NCBI GenBank assembly: GCA_964503455.1
Contig: CAZCZR010000020.1
Span: forward strand, 1 to 23,626
Source of the DNA: CAZCZR01 sp964503455
Lineage (GTDB): Bacteria > Bacillota > Clostridia > UBA1381
Length of the DNA stretch: 23,626 bases
Direction of reading: 5' to 3'
Every line of letters begins with the position of its first letter. Positions within the stretch are counted from its first letter, which is position 1. Below, piece after piece: positions 1 through 8,392 of the stretch. Below the pieces are notes generated by a model. The model had not been told where the DNA came from, searched no databases, and saw nothing but the letters and a program-made list of their open reading frames with translations. The position numbers and the translations under genes were made by a program.

Positions 1-1151
1 ATCTGCTGTTCGCTGTCCTGCGGATTGTCATCGGGCCGAACCGGTTCGCCGGACGGCAGCGCGGGATCCGAATATACGGCATTACTGTCTGCGGACGGCT
101 TTTCCGAGCCGGCTTCGTCTGATTGCTGCTGCGTGATTTGCAAAATATCGTCCTGCGGATTTTGCTCCTGCGGCGCAAACCGATCATTTGCGGGTTCGGT
201 ATCTTGATACGGAGCCTCGCTCTGTACGGACGGGATCTCCCAAAGAGCGCCGCTGTCCTTGACAGAGGATGCTTCAATCGGTCTGCGTTCATTCTGAGAA
301 GAATTATCGGCAATAAGCGCGTTCCCGCCGCTCTTTGTCACCGATGAAGCAGAGGAGCTGCGCGCCGTATTATGCTGCGAATCGGAATTTTGACTTTCAT
401 TCCGCGGCAGATTCGGCGCATCCGGAAGGCTTTCGCTTTTGATCTCCTGCGGTTCGGCGTCTGGCGCGGGAGTGTCATCCTGCCGATTATCGGGCGCGCC
501 GCCGCCCAAGGTAATGCTTTGTATTTCTTTTATGGATTTATCGTTGAGCTTAGCCGCGTTTGAGAGTATATCGCCGCCGTTTTTTTCGGTGTATTCGGCA
601 ATAGCCTTGGCTTTTGCTATTGACACGCCGATGTTTTGCGCCATCCGAAAGGTATCCATATTTGAAACTTCTTTTGTGATGTCGATATTATTGTATTGTA
701 TATCATCTATGCGGGGTTCCTTGAATCCCGCCACCACCTCCAGAATAACATCGCGGTTGTTATCGTTTATATATCCTATTTCCTCGGAGGCTTTGATAAG
801 CGTTTCCACGGATTCCCCCGCGCTTTTTCCTCTTATATCTATCTTATTCAAAAGCACTTTCGCGTCATCGTTTAATGACTTAACGTCAATCACTCTGTTG
901 TAAACATTGACGGTCATCATAAGACTCGGATTTATATCAACGCTGACATACCCCGCCGGAATAAAGTATGAGCCTATACCGGCGCATACAACGGCAAGGC
1001 TTGCCGCCAAAGCGCACACGCGTCCCGTATTCGGGGCGGCATTTACCTTATCCCCGACCGAGTAGCCTTTGTCTTTAACATTAATAAACCCGCCGCCCTT
1101 TGTCAAAAGCACGGCGCGCCCGTTTTTTGTTTCCATTACAACGCCTCGCAC
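1..1151 (-). CDS. rsgI: RsgI-family anti-sigma-I factor, partial (C-terminus cut by window edge)
   Basis: Membrane-bound anti-sigma factor expected to hold SigI inactive until an extracellular signal arrives. I translated 383 codons from a GTG at 1151, preceded by an AAAGGAGG site and lying 3 nt after the sigI stop. Residues 1-44 form the small cytoplasmic RsgI domain (starts MRGVVMETKNGRAVLLTKGG); residues about 45-63 are one hydrophobic helix; from 68 follows the conserved external domain with VSVDINPS (Asn74-Pro75), the bond reported to be self-cleaved in characterised RsgI proteins. From about residue 215 the protein becomes a long low-complexity stalk rich in Gln, Asp, Ser, Pro and Asn, with near-repeats around NPQDD and NPQDS. 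No stop is reached, so any C-terminal carbohydrate-binding or catalytic module lies outside the window. Family assignment is strong; the sensed ligand is unknown. Confidence 0.9.
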   Translation of the reverse strand, partial: MRGVVMETKNGRAVLLTKGGGFINVKDKGYSVGDKVNAAPNTGRVCALAASLAVVCAGIGSYFIPAGYVSVDINPSLMMTVNVYNRVIDVKSLNDDAKVLLNKIDIRGKSAGESVETLIKASEEIGYINDNNRDVILEVVAGFKEPRIDDIQYNNIDITKEVSNMDTFRMAQNIGVSIAKAKAIAEYTEKNGGDILSNAAKLNDKSIKEIQSITLGGGAPDNRQDDTPAPDAEPQEIKSESLPDAPNLPRNESQNSDSQHNTARSSSASSVTKSGGNALIADNSSQNERRPIEASSVKDSGALWEIPSVQSEAPYQDTEPANDRFAPQEQNPQDDILQITQQQSDEAGSEKPSADSNAVYSDPALPSGEPVRPDDNPQDSEQQ

Positions 1152-1154
1152 AGC

Positions 1155-1817
1155 TCACACCTCCTTTATGTTGAAATATGAGGATATTTCGGGATAATCC
1201 TGTGTCAGGATGATCACTGCCGCTATTATGTATTTTCTGTGGCGTTCAAGAGCTTTTCTGTTCAGGGGAACTCCCTCGGACACTTCCTTTACGGGCAGGA
1301 TATGCCTGTCAATCACTGTACCCAAAAGATTTGAGTCGCCGATAATATAGCGCACGGCGTCAAAGCACAGCCGTTTTGTTTTCCGGCTTTTGGGCGACAC
1401 GCCGGCAAGCTCAAGGAAGGAAATTCCAAACTCCGCAAGCTCCTGCGTAAGCGCTTCGATCTCCCATTTGATATCATGACTGTCACGCGAGGGAATGTCA
1501 AACGGCGTTCCGTCATCGCCCTCAAGCTCCGAAAAGGTCACGGCTGTATTGCGGGAATTGCGGCGCAGCTCGTCTATAAGACGGTTGCGGATGATCACAG
1601 CGGCAAACGATAAAAATTTGCCCTTGCTTCGATCATAAGCGCCGATCGCCTCGTTAAACGCTATCATTGCCGTCATAAACTCATCATCGCTGTCGGTGAC
1701 CGTCCGTTTAAGAGTTTTGCTTGCGCACGACAATATGAAATTGCGGTAATCTCCGATAAGCTCGTTTTTCAGTTTTTCATCCTGCGCGGCAAGCGCCGCC
1801 CGCTCTTCTACATTCAT
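1155..1817 (-). CDS. sigI: RNA polymerase sigma-I factor
   Basis: Alternative sigma factor of the SigI type, which in Bacillus controls heat and envelope genes and in cellulolytic clostridia controls polysaccharide-degradation genes. The 220-aa product has a sigma-70 region 2 core (DDEFMTAMIAFNEAIGAYDR, then KGKFLSFAAVIIRNRLIDELRR) and a SigI-type C-terminal domain ending in a helix-turn-helix region (VPLNRKALERHRKYIIA). I chose the ATG at 1817 (MNVEERAALA); a longer reading that starts at 1949 would translate through the promoter and an AT-rich leader. The rsgI gene begins 3 nt after its stop, so the two are almost certainly cotranscribed and translationally coupled, as is usual for sigI-rsgI pairs. 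Confidence 0.93.
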   Translation of the reverse strand: MNVEERAALAAQDEKLKNELIGDYRNFILSCASKTLKRTVTDSDDEFMTAMIAFNEAIGAYDRSKGKFLSFAAVIIRNRLIDELRRNSRNTAVTFSELEGDDGTPFDIPSRDSHDIKWEIEALTQELAEFGISFLELAGVSPKSRKTKRLCFDAVRYIIGDSNLLGTVIDRHILPVKEVSEGVPLNRKALERHRKYIIAAVIILTQDYPEISSYFNIKEV

Positions 1818-1846
1818 ATTATTTCTTTCTGAACTACAATATATAA

Positions 1847-1875
1847 TTCGTATCGTATCGCTGAAAAATCGGGGT
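1847..1875 (-). promoter_or_regulatory. Candidate SigI-type autoregulatory promoter
   Basis: Between the sigma-A promoter and the sigI ATG the minus strand reads ACCCCG (1875-1870) followed by CGATA, CGATA and CGAA (1860-1847). SigI promoters are described with a C-rich -35 (ACCCC-like) and a CGWA -10 element, and sigI genes are commonly autoregulated. The 19-nt spacing to CGAA is uncertain against the known consensus, so this is a candidate only. Confidence 0.35.
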
Positions 1876-1893
1876 ACATTTAAAATTAAGGTT

Positions 1894-1922
1894 ATTATAA
1901 CATATAATGTCCGTTTTGTAAA
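1894..1922 (-). promoter_or_regulatory. Sigma-A-type promoter of sigI-rsgI
   Basis: On the minus strand, TTTACA (1917-1922) and TATAAT (1894-1899) are separated by exactly 17 bp. The predicted start is about 70 nt upstream of the sigI ATG. It lies just downstream of the ispF terminator, so sigI-rsgI is a separate transcription unit. Confidence 0.75.
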
Positions 1923-1947
1923 TAGTCCGCGCGAAAAACCATGCACC

Positions 1948-1978
1948 AAAAAAGCGCAGCCGCACCGCGCAGCCGCGC
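1948..1978 (-). terminator. Rho-independent terminator after ispF
   Basis: On the minus strand a 10-bp G+C-rich stem (GCGCGGCTGC with GCGGCTGCGC, two G-U pairs) with a 5-nt loop is followed directly by six T. It lies 20 nt after the ispF stop and separates the carD-ispD-ispF operon from sigI. Confidence 0.85.
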
Positions 1979-1997
1979 CTGATCAGCCTTTTTAATA

Positions 1998-2489
1998 TTA
2001 CGCGTTATAATAAAGCGTGACGGCAGCCTGCGCCGATATGCCTTCAAGCCTGCCCTCGAAGCCGAGATGCTCGGTAGTTGTCGCCTTGACGCTTATGCCG
2101 GAAACGTCCGCGCCTGTCACAGCGGCGATATTCTCGCGCATTTTTTGTATATGCGGCGCTATTTTCGGCTTCTGCGCGACTATAACTATATCCGCGTTGC
2201 CGAGGACATATCCCTCCCGCGAAAGCTTCCCGCACACCTCCGCAAGCAGCTTCATGCTGTCAGCGCCCTTATACGCGGGATCGCTGTCGGGGAACAGATG
2301 CCCTATATCGCCCATGGCAGCCGCGCCGAGCATTGCGTCCATAAGAGCATGAACAGCCACATCCGCGTCGGAATGGCCGTCAAGCCCGTATGGGTAGTCA
2401 AGCTCCTCGCCGCACAGGATCAGCTTTCTGCCGGGTTTGAGCTTATGCACGTCATAGCCTATGCCTATGCGTATGCTGCCTTTCGTCAT
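1998..2489 (-). CDS. ispF: 2-C-methyl-D-erythritol 2,4-cyclodiphosphate synthase
   Basis: Fifth enzyme of the MEP (non-mevalonate) isoprenoid pathway: converts 4-diphosphocytidyl-2-C-methyl-D-erythritol 2-phosphate to the cyclic diphosphate, releasing CMP, in the cytoplasm as a trimer. At 163 aa it has normal family length. The metal ligands are visible: Asp13 and His15 in GIGYDVH, and His47 in GHSDADVAVHALMDAMLGA. The C-terminal KATTTEHLGFEGR segment matches the nucleotide-binding end of the family. The ATG overlaps the ispD stop by 4 nt (ATGA), indicating translational coupling. It is the last gene of the operon and is followed by a strong terminator. Confidence 0.97.
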   Translation of the reverse strand: MTKGSIRIGIGYDVHKLKPGRKLILCGEELDYPYGLDGHSDADVAVHALMDAMLGAAAMGDIGHLFPDSDPAYKGADSMKLLAEVCGKLSREGYVLGNADIVIVAQKPKIAPHIQKMRENIAAVTGADVSGISVKATTTEHLGFEGRLEGISAQAAVTLYYNA

Positions 2490-3175
2490 TTTTCATTCCT
2501 TCTTTTCAAAATAATTTCAGCCGAGGCCATATCATCGGGAGTCGTCAGCTTGATGTTGTCGTAGCTGCCGGGCGTTATTTTTATTCGTATGCCCAAGCGC
2601 TCGACCAGAGCGCAGTCGTCCGTGGCGTCCCAGCCATGCTCGTCAGCCGCGTTGTGCGCCGCTGTTATAATATCGCGCCGAAACGCTTGCGGGGTCTGTA
2701 TCCGATATGTAGCCTCGCGATCGACGGTGCCGGTTATAAAGCCGTTTTCATCGGCGGATTTGAGTGTGTCTTTGACCTTCACGCCCAAAGCCGCCGCGCC
2801 GTATTTTTCGGCGTCGGCCGCCGCTGCGCGTATTTCGCCGTCCGTTATAAGCGCCCGCGCGGCATCGTGTATCATTATTATATCGCCGGAGGTAAAGGCT
2901 ATGCCGTTTTTCACGCTTTCGCGTCTGGTGGCGCCTCCTTCGGTGACGGCTTTCATTTTTGTGATCCCCGCGTCCGACGCAAGCCGCGCCATTTTTCTAT
3001 GCTCTCCCGCGCCGGAAACTATCACTATCTCATCAATGACCTCGCAGCCTTCAAATGCTCTTAAGGTATGCAAAAGTATCGCCTCGCCGCAAAGGGGCAT
3101 AAACACTTTATTTTCACCCGCGCCCATACGCGCGCCTTTTCCGCCCGCCGCTATCACGGCCGATATTTTACTCAT
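2486..3175 (-). CDS. ispD: 2-C-methyl-D-erythritol 4-phosphate cytidylyltransferase
   Basis: Third enzyme of the MEP pathway: joins CTP and methylerythritol 4-phosphate to give CDP-methylerythritol and pyrophosphate. The 229-aa protein has the nucleotidyltransferase N-terminus AVIAAGGKGARMG with Lys23, the MIHDAARALI segment, the VKVKDTLK region and the TYRIQTPQAF segment typical of IspD. Its start overlaps the end of carD by 8 nt and its stop overlaps the start of ispF by 4 nt, so the three genes form one tightly coupled unit. The order carD-ispD-ispF is recurrent in Clostridia. No unusual feature was seen in the protein. Confidence 0.97.
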   Translation of the reverse strand: MSKISAVIAAGGKGARMGAGENKVFMPLCGEAILLHTLRAFEGCEVIDEIVIVSGAGEHRKMARLASDAGITKMKAVTEGGATRRESVKNGIAFTSGDIIMIHDAARALITDGEIRAAAADAEKYGAAALGVKVKDTLKSADENGFITGTVDREATYRIQTPQAFRRDIITAAHNAADEHGWDATDDCALVERLGIRIKITPGSYDNIKLTTPDDMASAEIILKRRNEK

Positions 3176-3665
3176 TGACCGCCGCCTCGATTATATCTTC
3201 CATTATCTCGTCGATGTCCTCCTTGTCGCCAAGACCGGACATTACCAGCTCGCTGACAATTATCCGGCGCGTACCGTTTAAAAGCTTTCTTTCTCCGGTG
3301 GAAAGTCCCCGCCTTGCGTCGCGGAACATAAGCTCCTTTAATACTCTGACCGTATCGTATACGTTGTCCGACTTGATGCGCTGAATATTGACGCGCTGGC
3401 GCTTGTTCCAGTTGATGTCGTCGCCGGGATCGAAGTTTTTGAAAAAGTCAAGCAGCTTTGCCGCCTCATCCTTGCTCATAACCTCACGAAGTCCCGCCTT
3501 TTCGCAGCTGTCCACCGGAAGCGACAGCCTCATGCGCCCCATGCCGGAATCTATTTCCATGATGTAATATTTTTTCTTTACCCCCATAATGGTGCGTTCC
3601 TCTATTGCCTCAATAACGCCTGCGCCGTGAAGAGGATACACCACCTTTTCACCTATGCTGTACAT
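3168..3665 (-). CDS. carD: CarD/CdnL-family transcription regulator
   Basis: CarD-type proteins bind the RNA polymerase beta subunit through an N-terminal Tudor-like domain and stabilise open promoter complexes, often at rRNA and housekeeping promoters. The 165-aa product begins MYSIGEKVVYPLHGAGVIEAIEE, the recognisable RNAP-interaction domain, followed by the YYIMEI strand, LSLPVDS and a helical C-terminal half (TVRVLKELMFRDARRGLSTGERKLL) that corresponds to the DNA-contacting domain. It is the first gene after the promoter at 3724-3752, with a weak ribosome site (GGATGG). Cotranscription with ispD and ispF is seen directly from the overlaps; a regulatory link to isoprenoid synthesis is only inferred. 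Confidence 0.93.
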   Translation of the reverse strand: MYSIGEKVVYPLHGAGVIEAIEERTIMGVKKKYYIMEIDSGMGRMRLSLPVDSCEKAGLREVMSKDEAAKLLDFFKNFDPGDDINWNKRQRVNIQRIKSDNVYDTVRVLKELMFRDARRGLSTGERKLLNGTRRIIVSELVMSGLGDKEDIDEIMEDIIEAAVNE

Positions 3666-3723
3666 GATACCATCCGCTTTCCGATAATTTTCCTTACCTG
3701 TAAAAATGTATATTTCTTATTTC

Positions 3724-3752
3724 ATTATATCACAAACATAGCGTGAAATCAA
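3724..3752 (-). promoter_or_regulatory. Sigma-A promoter of carD-ispD-ispF
   Basis: Minus-strand TTGATT (3747-3752) and TATAAT (3724-3729) are 17 bp apart, with an upstream TGn extended -10 element. The leader to the carD ATG is about 55 nt. Confidence 0.8.
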
Positions 3753-3805
3753 GGGTTTTTCGGAATATTCGACGGCGCGGGAGCGATTATTCGCTTAGCC
3801 TGCGG

Positions 3806-5530
3806 TCAATCGCGCTCATAAGTATACAGATAAAGCGTCCTTGCCGAATCGTCGTAAGCGCAGCGCATAAGGTAGGGCGACAGATCGAGGTAGCGAAGCA
3901 TCCAGTAGTCGGGGTCGTCCTCGGCGGCGGGCGCGCACAGAGCCTCCGCCTCAACAAGCAGCTTGCCGTCCACCGCTTCGGTTTCGATATACTTGCCGTT
4001 TATATAAGCGCTTATGTCCGACTTCACAGTGTTACCCGCGACACTGCCTATATCGGAGGCGCCGGTATTTACCTCCTCCGGCGAAACGCCCTTTATCGGG
4101 GCCGCCTCGCCCGTATAATACGCGAACAGCGAACGCAGATCATTGTCGTAAGCGATCTTGAAGCCGTGGAACATCAGGTCCTCAACGGGGATCATCATCC
4201 TGCCGTCAACCGCGTATGCCGCTATCGGCTCGCCGTTTATCATCACGCGGATGTCGGTGTTGTAATAGGGTTGGGCGGGTTCGCCCGTGTCGGCGGGGAT
4301 CGTGTGAGGCTGCATGGGCGGCTCGTCATCGGAGAGGTATACCACAAGATCGTCCGAGAAGGCTGTGTACACATAATATAAGCTGCCCTTTTTTTCGGCA
4401 AGACTTCCGAGATATGCGGCGGAGTCAAAAAGTGTGTTCCCCTCCATGTCGATATACGCCGTTCCGGAATTATTTTTTGATGAGTTGTAAAGACCCAGCT
4501 TGGCGGTGCCGTTTTCAAAATCACACATATACGTCATAAAGGAGCCGGACGGACTGCGGTAGCTTGTAAGGTCTATTACCGGTTCGCGGTTTTTGTCGAT
4601 GTAGCCGCAAAAGCCGCTGTATTCCACGCCGATAAGCCCCTGCGAATACCCCGATGTGACGGTTCCGTATATAAAGTCGGCTTTGGAGGTTATTTTATCG
4701 GAGACAGCATACATCGGACGGTCGTTTTTCTGACTGTTCGCGATCACATACATACCCTCCGATTCCTCGCCTATCACCGAAAGGCACGGCTGAAGCAGGA
4801 TATTTCCGTCAGCGTCGGCCAGACCGTAATCGCGGGAGTGCGCGACAGGCTTTGAGATTATGTAGTTGCCGTGTCCGTCCGTGTCGCCGTTGGCGCTATA
4901 GCCTTTGGCGGAGATTTTTTCATAAAAGGCGTTAAAGCGTTCGCGTTCCGCCGCTTCTTCCTCGGACATGGGACTTACCCGCGTTGCGTAACGGCTTCCG
5001 CCGTCGCGCTGATACACGGCGCTGAAATAACCGTCCTCGTACACGTTGTCAAGGTTAGATGTGTAGTATACCGACAGGATCTCCTTATCGGGGAGCGCGG
5101 CTTTTACATCCTCCTCGGAAATATAGTAAACCTCGCCGTTTCCGAGATACGCATAATAACCGCCGTCTCGGCTTACGGTTATGGCGGGAGTGCCGGAGGA
5201 AAACGGCGAATCCTCATACGCGTACCCCGACGGAAGCTCCAGGAAGCATCTTGCGGAAGGATCGTAGAAAAACATAGTCTGCCCGTCGTCTATTACCATA
5301 TAGTTGTTTTCGCTCGTGACCTCGGACCATGCCGAGTAGTCGCCTATCTGAGCGCCGGCGTCGTTAAACAGGCACAGCCTGTCCCCGATGACCTGCGAAT
5401 ATCCGAAGCAGGTGCGCGTTGCAAGCGGTATGACCCGCCCGGGGCGAGTGTCCGCCGCCTGCGCCGATGCGCCGATAACGGTGACCGCCGCGATAAGCAG
5501 CGCGGCAAATTTGTGTTTTTTAAGTATCAT
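3806..5530 (-). CDS. Exported WG-repeat protein with copper-amine-oxidase-like C-terminal domains
   Basis: A 574-aa secreted or surface protein of unknown role. It starts with a signal peptide (MILKKHKFAALLIAAVTVIGASAQAA, cleavage likely after SAQA). The middle contains degenerate WG/KWG-type repeats, seen as DYGLADADGNILLQP, GFCGYIDKNREPVIDL and GTAYIDMEGNTLFD. Near the C-terminus are two copper-amine-oxidase N-terminal-like modules: INGEPIAAYAVDGRMMIPVEDL and INGKYIETEAVDGKLLVEAEAL. The latter fold is common as a non-catalytic extracellular module in Clostridia. The ATG at 5530 has an AGGAGG site nearby. It lies 93 nt downstream of the SLH gene in the same direction, so the two are probably one operon. 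No metal or catalytic residues could be identified. Confidence 0.8.
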   Translation of the reverse strand: MILKKHKFAALLIAAVTVIGASAQAADTRPGRVIPLATRTCFGYSQVIGDRLCLFNDAGAQIGDYSAWSEVTSENNYMVIDDGQTMFFYDPSARCFLELPSGYAYEDSPFSSGTPAITVSRDGGYYAYLGNGEVYYISEEDVKAALPDKEILSVYYTSNLDNVYEDGYFSAVYQRDGGSRYATRVSPMSEEEAAERERFNAFYEKISAKGYSANGDTDGHGNYIISKPVAHSRDYGLADADGNILLQPCLSVIGEESEGMYVIANSQKNDRPMYAVSDKITSKADFIYGTVTSGYSQGLIGVEYSGFCGYIDKNREPVIDLTSYRSPSGSFMTYMCDFENGTAKLGLYNSSKNNSGTAYIDMEGNTLFDSAAYLGSLAEKKGSLYYVYTAFSDDLVVYLSDDEPPMQPHTIPADTGEPAQPYYNTDIRVMINGEPIAAYAVDGRMMIPVEDLMFHGFKIAYDNDLRSLFAYYTGEAAPIKGVSPEEVNTGASDIGSVAGNTVKSDISAYINGKYIETEAVDGKLLVEAEALCAPAAEDDPDYWMLRYLDLSPYLMRCAYDDSARTLYLYTYERD

Positions 5531-5565
5531 GGTGTAAATCCTCCTTGCGTTTTATATGCAAACCG

Positions 5566-5622
5566 CTATTGGGCGGTTATATTTTTGCTTGTAAACAGTG
5601 CGCTGATTAGTTGTTTTTTCAT
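5566..5622 (-). CDS. Possible 18-residue small ORF between two exported-protein genes
   Basis: On the minus strand an ATG one base after the SLH gene stop opens a reading frame MKKQLISALFTSKNITAQ followed by TAG. A GAGG site sits 6 nt before the ATG. The lysine-rich start and hydrophobic stretch resemble the beginning of a signal peptide, so it may be a remnant of a lost exported protein, a small membrane peptide, or chance. Its stop codon falls in a 6-bp hairpin (5561-5578). Confidence 0.25.
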   Translation of the reverse strand: MKKQLISALFTSKNITAQ

Positions 5623-5623
5623 G

Positions 5624-8356
5624 TTATACCTCATACTTCTTAACTCCTGACTGTAATTCATACAAACGCATCATGGTTGCGACACTTTGTTCGCGGGTAT
5701 AGCTGCCCTGCGGGTCAAATGCGAAGCCGCCGCCGTCGGGTACGCCAAGCATGATCCCCATACGCGACACGTCCTCAACCGATCCGGCGGCCCAGTAGGA
5801 TATGCTCCCGCTGTCGGTAAATGCTTCAGGCTCGCCGTCGGGTTTAATGCCCGCGTATTGCGCGGCGCGCGACAGTATCGCGGCTGCCTCTTGGCGTGAT
5901 ATGGAGGCGTCGGGGCGGAAGGTGCCGTCGGGGTAACCCATGATTATGCCCGCCTGCGAAAGCGCTCTTGCAAAAAGAGTGCTGTCATCCGAAAATCCGC
6001 TGTCCCCCGTATATGCCGGCGCCATGTCCATTGCCGTGAGAACGTTCATCGCAAGCGAGGCGAAATCTCCGCGCGTTATCGGCGCGTCCGGATCCTCCGC
6101 CCAGAAATAGCTGCCTATAACATTTTCAAGCAGCGCCTCCGCCATATATCCCCTGCTCCAGTCGGAGCAGCCGCTTTCGCAAAGCGACACGATAGACCTG
6201 AGCTTTTCATTAAAGTCCGCGCCCGTGAAATTCAGCGGCGTGTAAGTCTTGCGTCGGGCGCGCCAGACGCCGCCGTCAAGAATGAGCTTCACACCGTCGC
6301 GCTCAAGCGTAAGCTCCGCCGTGCCGCCCTCGGCATCGGAGCTATCCAAACGAAGCTCCAGGCGGGATATGTATTTTCCGAGCGCGTCCGAAACGCTGTC
6401 GGGCAAAACGGTGTTTTCAGCGCCGTCAAGCATTATTTCTGCCGGCGTGTAACCTGCAAGAGATACGACCGCCCTGTCTGGGATCGCGGTCCGCGCCGAC
6501 TTCGACCAGCTGACGCCGCCGTCCGATGATTCGTATATGCCGTGCTGCACTGTTTTGATGTAGTGCTTTTCGCCGTCAAAGCCGCCCTCCGTCGGAGGCG
6601 ACGGGAACTTGTATGTGCCGATGATATTGTAATTTTTGTCAAGAGCGTATATAACCTCCGTAAAATCCCAAATATTATAGCACCAGTAGGGCCTTGCGTC
6701 CCATGCGCAGGGTCTTGCGATATAGCCTGATTCGGGATCGCCTATAAGCTCATAGTTTGACAAATTGCCGCCGAGAGCTTTCAGAGTGCTTTCGCCCGGC
6801 GAGTCAAGCTCCGAAAGCAGCGGATAGTCGTTGCCCGGTACGGTCTCGAAAGGCTCCGCCTCCGTGGGATGAAAATTATCCGTGTCCGCTATGCGGAAGG
6901 TGTTCATCACGCCGCCGTAGGTATTGACGGGGAGATTCACGCTTATATACACGTCCGTAGTCTTTCCCGCGGGAAGAAGCTCGCTTGCCATAATGTCCTC
7001 AACGCCTGTTTCGTTCATGCCCTTGCAGTAGGTCTTTTTATCGGTCATCTCAAACACGTCAAAGGGCTCGGTGTCGGAATAAACGAGTATATTTGACGGT
7101 GTTGTCGGCGCGTATTCAAGCCGGCGGTCGCGCGTTCCGTTGTTGGTGACGGTGAAATGATACGTGGTCCACACGCCGTAGTTGCCTATGCTGCACGCAT
7201 AGCCCTGATTGTCTTTCTCCGGCGAAAGAAGGTAGTTGGGCGAATACTGCGTCTGCGAAACGCCCGACTGCGGCACGTATTCACGGGTGTCGCTGTGGAA
7301 GGGATCGAATATCCACACGTTGTCGCGCTCGCTTTCCGGCACGTCCGCGCCGTAGAAGGACAGCTTGGAATCGTCCTTGTACTTATAGGTAAGCACATCG
7401 TTTTCGGCGGTGATCGTCTTTGACCATATATCGTCCTGCGGATTCAGATGCGTCGCCCATGTGGTGACGGTGTTTCCGTCGGGGACGTACTGATTGCGGA
7501 CCGTTACGGGAAGCGCCGTACCGGCGGCTGTGGAATCATCTATGGTATATTCAAGCTCCGCCGTCACAAGAGGAAGGGTATCGGCGATGCCTTTTTGCGT
7601 GCGGTCGCGGCGGTATTCGCCGAAGGCAGGCTCGGAATTGAAGCCGCTCCTGTCACCGGGCGTGCCGTTCGATTTGAGCATACACACGTTCATATCAACG
7701 CTGCCCGAAAGCACATCGATAAGCGCCTGCATATGCACAGGCTTTCTGTAAGCGACGGCGCGGTAATTTTTGATATACTCCGAAAGCCATACCGTTTCCC
7801 CTGCTTTTAAAGCGAAGCTGCCGGAGCCGGTGTCATCGGCGTTTTCGTTTTTGTATACATAATTGCCGTCTATGTGATAAATATCGCCGCGCATATCGGC
7901 GCACGCCTGAAGGTTCTCCCACTCATGCTCGTCGCGCACGAATACGGAGCCGCTTTTGTAAAAATAAGGATAAGGCGTGTCAAAGCCGGTGCGCTCTATC
8001 ACGAGAGCAGAATCCTCCCGCGCAGTGATGCGCACGTCAAGCTCCGTGTCAAAGCCGCCCTCGCCGCTGCCGAAGTTGACAAAATTGAAATGAGATATGT
8101 AAAGATAGTACCTGTCGGGGCCGAGAGCCTCGTTGTTCATGATATACGCGGGACTGTCGCCGTCCGCCATAGCGTCCGCAAACACTGACTCCGCATTGTT
8201 GCAGTAGATGTATTTTCCCCCGCCGGCAGGCTTGAACACAAGCTCGCACGCTTCAGGCTCCGCCGCCAGCGACACCGCCGCCGAGGTTATAAAATACGCG
8301 GACAACGCCGCGGCGCAGACGGCAAGGACAGCAAACCGAACAGAAAGCTTTTTCAT
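5624..8356 (-). CDS. SLH-domain surface protein, 910 aa
   Basis: A large exported protein anchored to the wall by S-layer homology domains, which usually bind pyruvylated secondary cell-wall polymers. It has an N-terminal signal peptide (MKKLSVRFAVLAVCAAALSA onward, with an AEPEA region near residue 32). Three SLH repeats occupy roughly the last 160 residues; typical pieces are AGIIMGYPDGTFRPDASISRQEAAAILSR and MGIMLGVPDGG. The region from about 35 to 740 is beta-rich, with segments such as YHFTVTNNGTRDRRLEY that suggest Ig-like folds and a KTVQHGIYESSDGGVSWS segment resembling a BNR/Asp-box; I recognise no catalytic family. The start has a GGAG site and a good promoter lies upstream. It probably heads an operon with the WG-repeat gene. 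Confidence 0.85.
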   Translation of the reverse strand: MKKLSVRFAVLAVCAAALSAYFITSAAVSLAAEPEACELVFKPAGGGKYIYCNNAESVFADAMADGDSPAYIMNNEALGPDRYYLYISHFNFVNFGSGEGGFDTELDVRITAREDSALVIERTGFDTPYPYFYKSGSVFVRDEHEWENLQACADMRGDIYHIDGNYVYKNENADDTGSGSFALKAGETVWLSEYIKNYRAVAYRKPVHMQALIDVLSGSVDMNVCMLKSNGTPGDRSGFNSEPAFGEYRRDRTQKGIADTLPLVTAELEYTIDDSTAAGTALPVTVRNQYVPDGNTVTTWATHLNPQDDIWSKTITAENDVLTYKYKDDSKLSFYGADVPESERDNVWIFDPFHSDTREYVPQSGVSQTQYSPNYLLSPEKDNQGYACSIGNYGVWTTYHFTVTNNGTRDRRLEYAPTTPSNILVYSDTEPFDVFEMTDKKTYCKGMNETGVEDIMASELLPAGKTTDVYISVNLPVNTYGGVMNTFRIADTDNFHPTEAEPFETVPGNDYPLLSELDSPGESTLKALGGNLSNYELIGDPESGYIARPCAWDARPYWCYNIWDFTEVIYALDKNYNIIGTYKFPSPPTEGGFDGEKHYIKTVQHGIYESSDGGVSWSKSARTAIPDRAVVSLAGYTPAEIMLDGAENTVLPDSVSDALGKYISRLELRLDSSDAEGGTAELTLERDGVKLILDGGVWRARRKTYTPLNFTGADFNEKLRSIVSLCESGCSDWSRGYMAEALLENVIGSYFWAEDPDAPITRGDFASLAMNVLTAMDMAPAYTGDSGFSDDSTLFARALSQAGIIMGYPDGTFRPDASISRQEAAAILSRAAQYAGIKPDGEPEAFTDSGSISYWAAGSVEDVSRMGIMLGVPDGGGFAFDPQGSYTREQSVATMMRLYELQSGVKKYEV

Positions 8357-8392
8357 AGTGAACTCCTTTTTTGTGATAAATATTACAAATAT

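Noticed and set aside
439..903. Long plus-strand ORF opposite rsgI
   Set aside because: It is the antisense shadow of the rsgI gene; the minus-strand translation gives clear RsgI motifs.
1818..1949. N-terminal extension of SigI by 44 residues
   Set aside because: It would translate through the sigma-A promoter and the AT-rich leader; the normal SigI start is the ATG at 1817.
4871..5650. 259-codon plus-strand ORF
   Set aside because: Antisense to the WG-repeat protein, no ribosome site and no recognisable domain; the minus frame has a signal peptide and modules.
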